NCBI GenBank assembly: GCA_016207585.1
Contig: JACQPI010000035.1
Coordinates: forward strand, 1 to 7,579
DNA from: Elusimicrobiota bacterium
GTDB lineage: Bacteria; Elusimicrobiota; Elusimicrobia; UBA1565; JACRDR01
Direction: 5' to 3'
DNA: 7,579 bases
Under the pieces are notes generated by a model. That model ran no database searches, was not told the DNA's origin, and saw nothing but the letters and a program-made list of their open reading frames with translations. A program made the translations under genes and the position numbers. Shown here one piece after another: positions 4,946-7,579 of this stretch; positions within the stretch are counted from its first letter, which is position 1, and each line of letters begins with the position of its first letter.

Positions 4946-6678
4946 GATGGCACGTGTTGGGGCGTCCAGTCCTCCCGGGCCCGCGGGGTCGAATACTCGT
5001 ACGGCCCGCGATAGACGCGCGGAGGTCGCTCGAAATTTCCATGCGGCGGGGGCGAGGCGCAGGCCCATTCCAAGGTCGTCGCCCGCCACGGATTTTCTTC
5101 GCAACGCTTCCCTTTAAAGATCGTATACACGATGTTGACGAGAAAAGGAATCTGGAACAAGAAAAGCAGCCACGCGGAAACGGAGCTCACAACATTGAGC
5201 GGCTGGGTGCTCAGGTTATGCAGCTGAGCGGTCGGATCATAGAGCCGGCGTTGGACGCCCGCCAGGCCCTGTATGAACATGGGAAAGAATATCCCGTTCA
5301 TGCAGATCGCCGTCCCCCAAAAATGGATTTTCCCCCAAAAATCGTTGAGCTGCTTTCCGAACCACTTGGGAAACCAGTAATAGGTGCCCCCCATCAGGGC
5401 GATGATCGTCCCGGTGACGACCACATAATGGAAATGGCCGATGACGTAGTAGGTATCGTGGAGGTAGATGTCGGTCACCGTCAATCCCAGCGGAAGGCCC
5501 GTCAGCCCCCCGATGCCGAAAAGCGGCAGAAAGGCCAAAGAGAAAAGCATCGGCGTCGTGAAGCGGATCGATCCTCCCTTCAAGGACCACACCAGGCAGG
5601 TCAGCACGGCGACCGAGGGGACCGAAATGATCATGGTCGTCACGAGAAAAAAATTGCTCAGCCGGGGGCTCATGCCGCTGAGAAACATGTGGTGCGCCCA
5701 AACGATGAACGACATGGCCCCTATGAAAATCATCGATGCCACGATCTCCGTATACCCGAAGATCGGCTTGCGCGTTCCGTTAGCGATGATCTCGGCCACG
5801 ATGCCCATGGACGGCAGGATGAGAACATACACCTCCGGATGCGCCAAGAACCAGAAGAGATGCTGCCACAGAAGCGGCTGGCCGCCGCCCGCCACCTTCA
5901 GAGATTCGCCGGCGACCACCAACCCGGCCGGCAGGTAGAAGCTGGTGCCGGCGATCCGGTCCATGAGCTGCAATACCGCGGCCGCTTCCAGGGGCGGGAA
6001 GGCCAAGAGCAGCAGGATCGCCGTCACGAGCTGCGCCCAAACGAAAATCGGAAGTCTCCCGAGGGTCAACCCCGCCGCCCGCATATTGAGCGTCGTAACG
6101 ATGAAATTGACAGCACCCAGGAGCGAGGAGGTGATGATGACGACCATCGCCAGAAGCCACACCGTCTGCCCCGGGTTGACGATCGCAAGCGGCGCGTACG
6201 AAGTCCAACCCGATTGCGCGGCCCCGCCCGGAAGGACGAAAGACAGCAGCATCAGCATCCCGCCGGGCAGATAGAGCCAATAGGACATCATGTTGAGCCT
6301 GGGAAAGGCCATGTCCGGAGCCCCGATCTGAAGCGGCAGGATATAGTTCCCGAAGGCCCCAACGCCCAGCGGCACGATGCCCAAGAACACCATGATCGTG
6401 CCGTGCATCGCCCCCAATTGATTATAGAACTCGGGCATCAATATGCCGTCCGGAGCCCATGTCATGGGCAGCAAGCGCCCGATCAAAGGGAGCGGCTGCC
6501 CCGGGAAGGCCAACTGCCACCGCAGCAGCATGATCATCGCGAAACCAACGATGAGGAAGAAACAGGACGTGAAGAAGTACTGCAGGCCGATCACCTTATG
6601 GTCGACCGAAAATACGTATTTATCGATGAAGCCGGATCCGTGCTCCGAGGACCGGGGTTCAGAATGTGGAACTGCCAT
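4942..6678 (-). CDS. coxA: Cytochrome c oxidase subunit I (heme-copper oxidase, A family)
   Basis: This is the 578-residue catalytic subunit, with about twelve membrane helices, which reduces O2 to water and pumps protons. The low-spin heme ligands are H92 (MHGTIMVF) and H417. H415 in HDTYYVIGHFHY binds the high-spin heme. CuB is held by H280, H329 and H330, and H280-PEV-Y284 supplies the crosslinked Tyr and the D-channel Glu (E282). The D channel is intact (N111, D122, N129), and R53, the H407-D408 pair and R477-R478 are present. The K channel is abnormal: in IISVPSVAVLTCL the lysine position of the usual VPTGIK is Val358, and the Thr is Ser355. Residue 279 is Ala where Gly precedes HPEVY in most homologues. 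About 11 extra residues (253-263) lie before the CuB helix. The C-terminus (SPPPHGNFE, YRGPYEYS) is typical. AGGA lies 7 bases before the ATG at 6678, and the gene overlaps coxB by 20 bases and coxC by 4. Confidence 0.97.
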   Translation of the reverse strand: MAVPHSEPRSSEHGSGFIDKYVFSVDHKVIGLQYFFTSCFFLIVGFAMIMLLRWQLAFPGQPLPLIGRLLPMTWAPDGILMPEFYNQLGAMHGTIMVFLGIVPLGVGAFGNYILPLQIGAPDMAFPRLNMMSYWLYLPGGMLMLLSFVLPGGAAQSGWTSYAPLAIVNPGQTVWLLAMVVIITSSLLGAVNFIVTTLNMRAAGLTLGRLPIFVWAQLVTAILLLLAFPPLEAAAVLQLMDRIAGTSFYLPAGLVVAGESLKVAGGGQPLLWQHLFWFLAHPEVYVLILPSMGIVAEIIANGTRKPIFGYTEIVASMIFIGAMSFIVWAHHMFLSGMSPRLSNFFLVTTMIISVPSVAVLTCLVWSLKGGSIRFTTPMLFSLAFLPLFGIGGLTGLPLGLTVTDIYLHDTYYVIGHFHYVVVTGTIIALMGGTYYWFPKWFGKQLNDFWGKIHFWGTAICMNGIFFPMFIQGLAGVQRRLYDPTAQLHNLSTQPLNVVSSVSAWLLFLFQIPFLVNIVYTIFKGKRCEENPWRATTLEWACASPPPHGNFERPPRVYRGPYEYSTPRAREDWTPQHVPS

Positions 6679-7459
6679 TAGAGTTTCCTGTAGCGGCGTT
6701 TGCGGCGGTAGTCGCCGGGGCCTGCCCGGACTGCGCCTTCAGCCAAGCCTCGTACTCGGAGGGCGTGTGGACATAGGCGTCTCCACGCATCATCGAGTGG
6801 GCCACGCCGCACAGCTGCGCGCAGCCGATCTCGAAGCGGCCGGCGAGCGTCGGCTCGAACCAGAGGGAAATCTTCATCCCGGGGACGATGTCCTGCTTGA
6901 CCCGGAACTCGGGCACGAAAAAGCTGTGGATGACGTCCTTGGAGCTCATGTTCAGGATAGTCGGTTTGCCGAGAGGGACATGCAACTCGTTGACCGTCGT
7001 GATGTCGTCCTTGCCCGCCGGATCCTGTGGGTCGAGGCCGATCGGGTTGGCCGGCTCGATGAACTGGACGTCCCGGCGCCCGAACTTTCCGTCGGGCCCC
7101 GGGTATTGAAAGTTCCACGCGAACTGCTCGGCCACCAATTCCACGACGAGGGCGGTATCGGGAGACGGGCCGGCGATCTTGATTCGGTGCCAGTTGGGAA
7201 TGGCGTAGAAAACGATAAGGGCGATCTCGAAAACCAACACGAAAAAATCGGGGATCAGGGATTTCAAGGGGCTCTCATAGCCGGCCTGAGCCGACCGCCC
7301 CTCGCGGCGCCGGTACCGTAGCAGCAGATACGCGAAAAAAATCGCCCAAAGAATAAAGATGGCGAACATCGCCGCATGGATCAGCTTGATACCAAAATCA
7401 ATGGGCCCGGCGAACGTCGACGCCGCGACCGGCAAGCCCCACCCGTAGTTTCCCTTCAA
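6659..7459 (-). CDS. coxB: Cytochrome c oxidase subunit II (CuA subunit), TTG start
   Basis: This is a 266-residue subunit II that takes electrons from cytochrome c through a binuclear CuA centre on the outer face of the membrane. Two membrane helices (about 25-48 and 68-88) precede the cupredoxin domain. The CuA ligands are complete: H178 in DVIHSFFVPEF, then C213, C217, H221 and M224 in GCAQLCGVAHSMM; Q215, which binds through its backbone, replaces the common Glu. The aromatic segment reads EQFAWNFQYPG, so the electron-entry Trp of typical oxidases is Phe113. A loop with NPIGLDPQDPAGKDD (138-152) is longer than in classical subunits. There is no fused cytochrome c domain; the end is an Ala/Ser/Gly/Asn-rich tail. 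No ATG fits: the start is TTG at 7459, with GAGGA 7 bases upstream. It lies 21 bases after the preceding stop and is the first identifiable gene of the operon. Confidence 0.95.
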   Translation of the reverse strand: MKGNYGWGLPVAASTFAGPIDFGIKLIHAAMFAIFILWAIFFAYLLLRYRRREGRSAQAGYESPLKSLIPDFFVLVFEIALIVFYAIPNWHRIKIAGPSPDTALVVELVAEQFAWNFQYPGPDGKFGRRDVQFIEPANPIGLDPQDPAGKDDITTVNELHVPLGKPTILNMSSKDVIHSFFVPEFRVKQDIVPGMKISLWFEPTLAGRFEIGCAQLCGVAHSMMRGDAYVHTPSEYEAWLKAQSGQAPATTAANAATGNSNGSSTF

Positions 7460-7466
7460 AATGTCT

Positions 7467-7471
7467 TCCTC
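7467..7471 (-). promoter_or_regulatory. Ribosome-binding site fixing the TTG start of coxB
   Basis: GAGGA on the minus strand ends 7 bases before TTG at 7459. An in-frame stop (TAA, 7483-7481) lies only seven codons further upstream, and no ATG or GTG is available between, so TTG (or the adjacent ATT at 7462) must be the start. Confidence 0.7.
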
Positions 7472-7480
7472 AGCGATATT

Positions 7481-7579
7481 TTAGCTTTTCTTGGCGGGAG
7501 TGTCACTTTTTGGAGTGGGAGTCTTTTCCTTGGAGGCGGTCCCGTACTGGAAATCAATCGATACCACGCCGCCGTCGAC
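7481..7579 (-). CDS. 3' end of an unidentified gene upstream of coxB (partial)
   Basis: Only the last 32 codons and the TAA are in the window; the gene continues past the right edge. The visible peptide begins VDGGVVSIDFQYG, which looks like the end of a folded beta-rich domain. It then becomes a Lys/Pro/Thr-rich tail (KEKTPTPKSDTPAKKS) that is probably disordered. It ends 21 bases before coxB on the same strand, so it is likely in the same operon and may encode another oxidase-related protein, but no family can be assigned from this fragment. Confidence 0.6.
   Translation of the reverse strand, partial: VDGGVVSIDFQYGTASKEKTPTPKSDTPAKKS

Noticed and set aside
4946..5104. Longer coxC start giving 53 extra N-terminal residues
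   Set aside because: The extension lies within the conserved C-terminal coding part of coxA in another frame and is unlike subunit III; the ATG at 4945 overlaps the coxA stop in the usual coupled way.
4954..6681. Very long plus-strand open frame antisense to coxA
   Set aside because: It mirrors almost the whole of coxA, is rich in Arg, His and Gln with no recognisable fold, and is the expected result of high GC at third codon positions. The opposite strand carries an unambiguous oxidase.

Overview
This window is a GC-rich stretch of a bacterial chromosome. It is dominated by a minus-strand gene cluster for a heme-copper (aa3-type) cytochrome c oxidase. No rRNA, tRNA, mobile element, CRISPR array or phage gene is visible, and no stretch longer than 300 bases lacks a gene. 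The organism cannot be named from the sequence. A CuA-containing oxidase, a SpoVG homologue and a dipeptide epimerase together fit a free-living respiring bacterium. From memory, the wording of oxidase subunits I and II resembles homologues from Acidobacteria, Verrucomicrobia and similar deep lineages; this is an impression, not a search result.

Layout from left to right. (1) Bases 1-1229, plus strand: an enolase-superfamily dipeptide epimerase (probable L-Ala-D/L-Glu epimerase). Its start is ambiguous and may be a CTG that overlaps the stop of a tiny upstream frame. (2) Bases 1178-1740, minus strand: a Nudix hydrolase that converges on and overlaps the epimerase. It is preceded by a 24-codon frame ending in an ATGA overlap with the Nudix start. 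(3) Bases 1834-2166, minus: a SpoVG-family nucleic-acid-binding protein with a strong ribosome-binding site. (4) Bases 2260-7459, minus: the oxidase operon, transcribed right to left as coxB (subunit II), coxA (I), coxC (III), coxD (IV), a two-helix membrane protein, a small CxxC membrane protein, ctaB (heme O synthase) and a DUF420 membrane protein. (5) Bases 7481-7579, minus: the last 32 codons of an unidentified upstream gene.

The oxidase genes are packed with overlaps (coxB/coxA 20 bases, coxA/coxC and CxxC protein/ctaB by ATGA, coxD/two-helix protein) or gaps under 25 bases, so they probably form one mRNA with translational coupling. Subunits I-IV form the oxidase, CtaB makes heme O (the precursor of heme A), and DUF420 proteins are linked to oxidase maturation. 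Heme A synthase, SCO/Cox11-type copper chaperones and a cytochrome c donor are not in the window.

The most interesting signal is in the oxidase itself. CoxA keeps all heme and CuB ligands, the HPEVY motif and the D-channel residues, but has Val358 where A-family oxidases carry the K-channel lysine. CoxB has Phe113 at the position of the usual electron-entry tryptophan. A perfect 18-base inverted repeat also covers both candidate starts of the two-helix protein.
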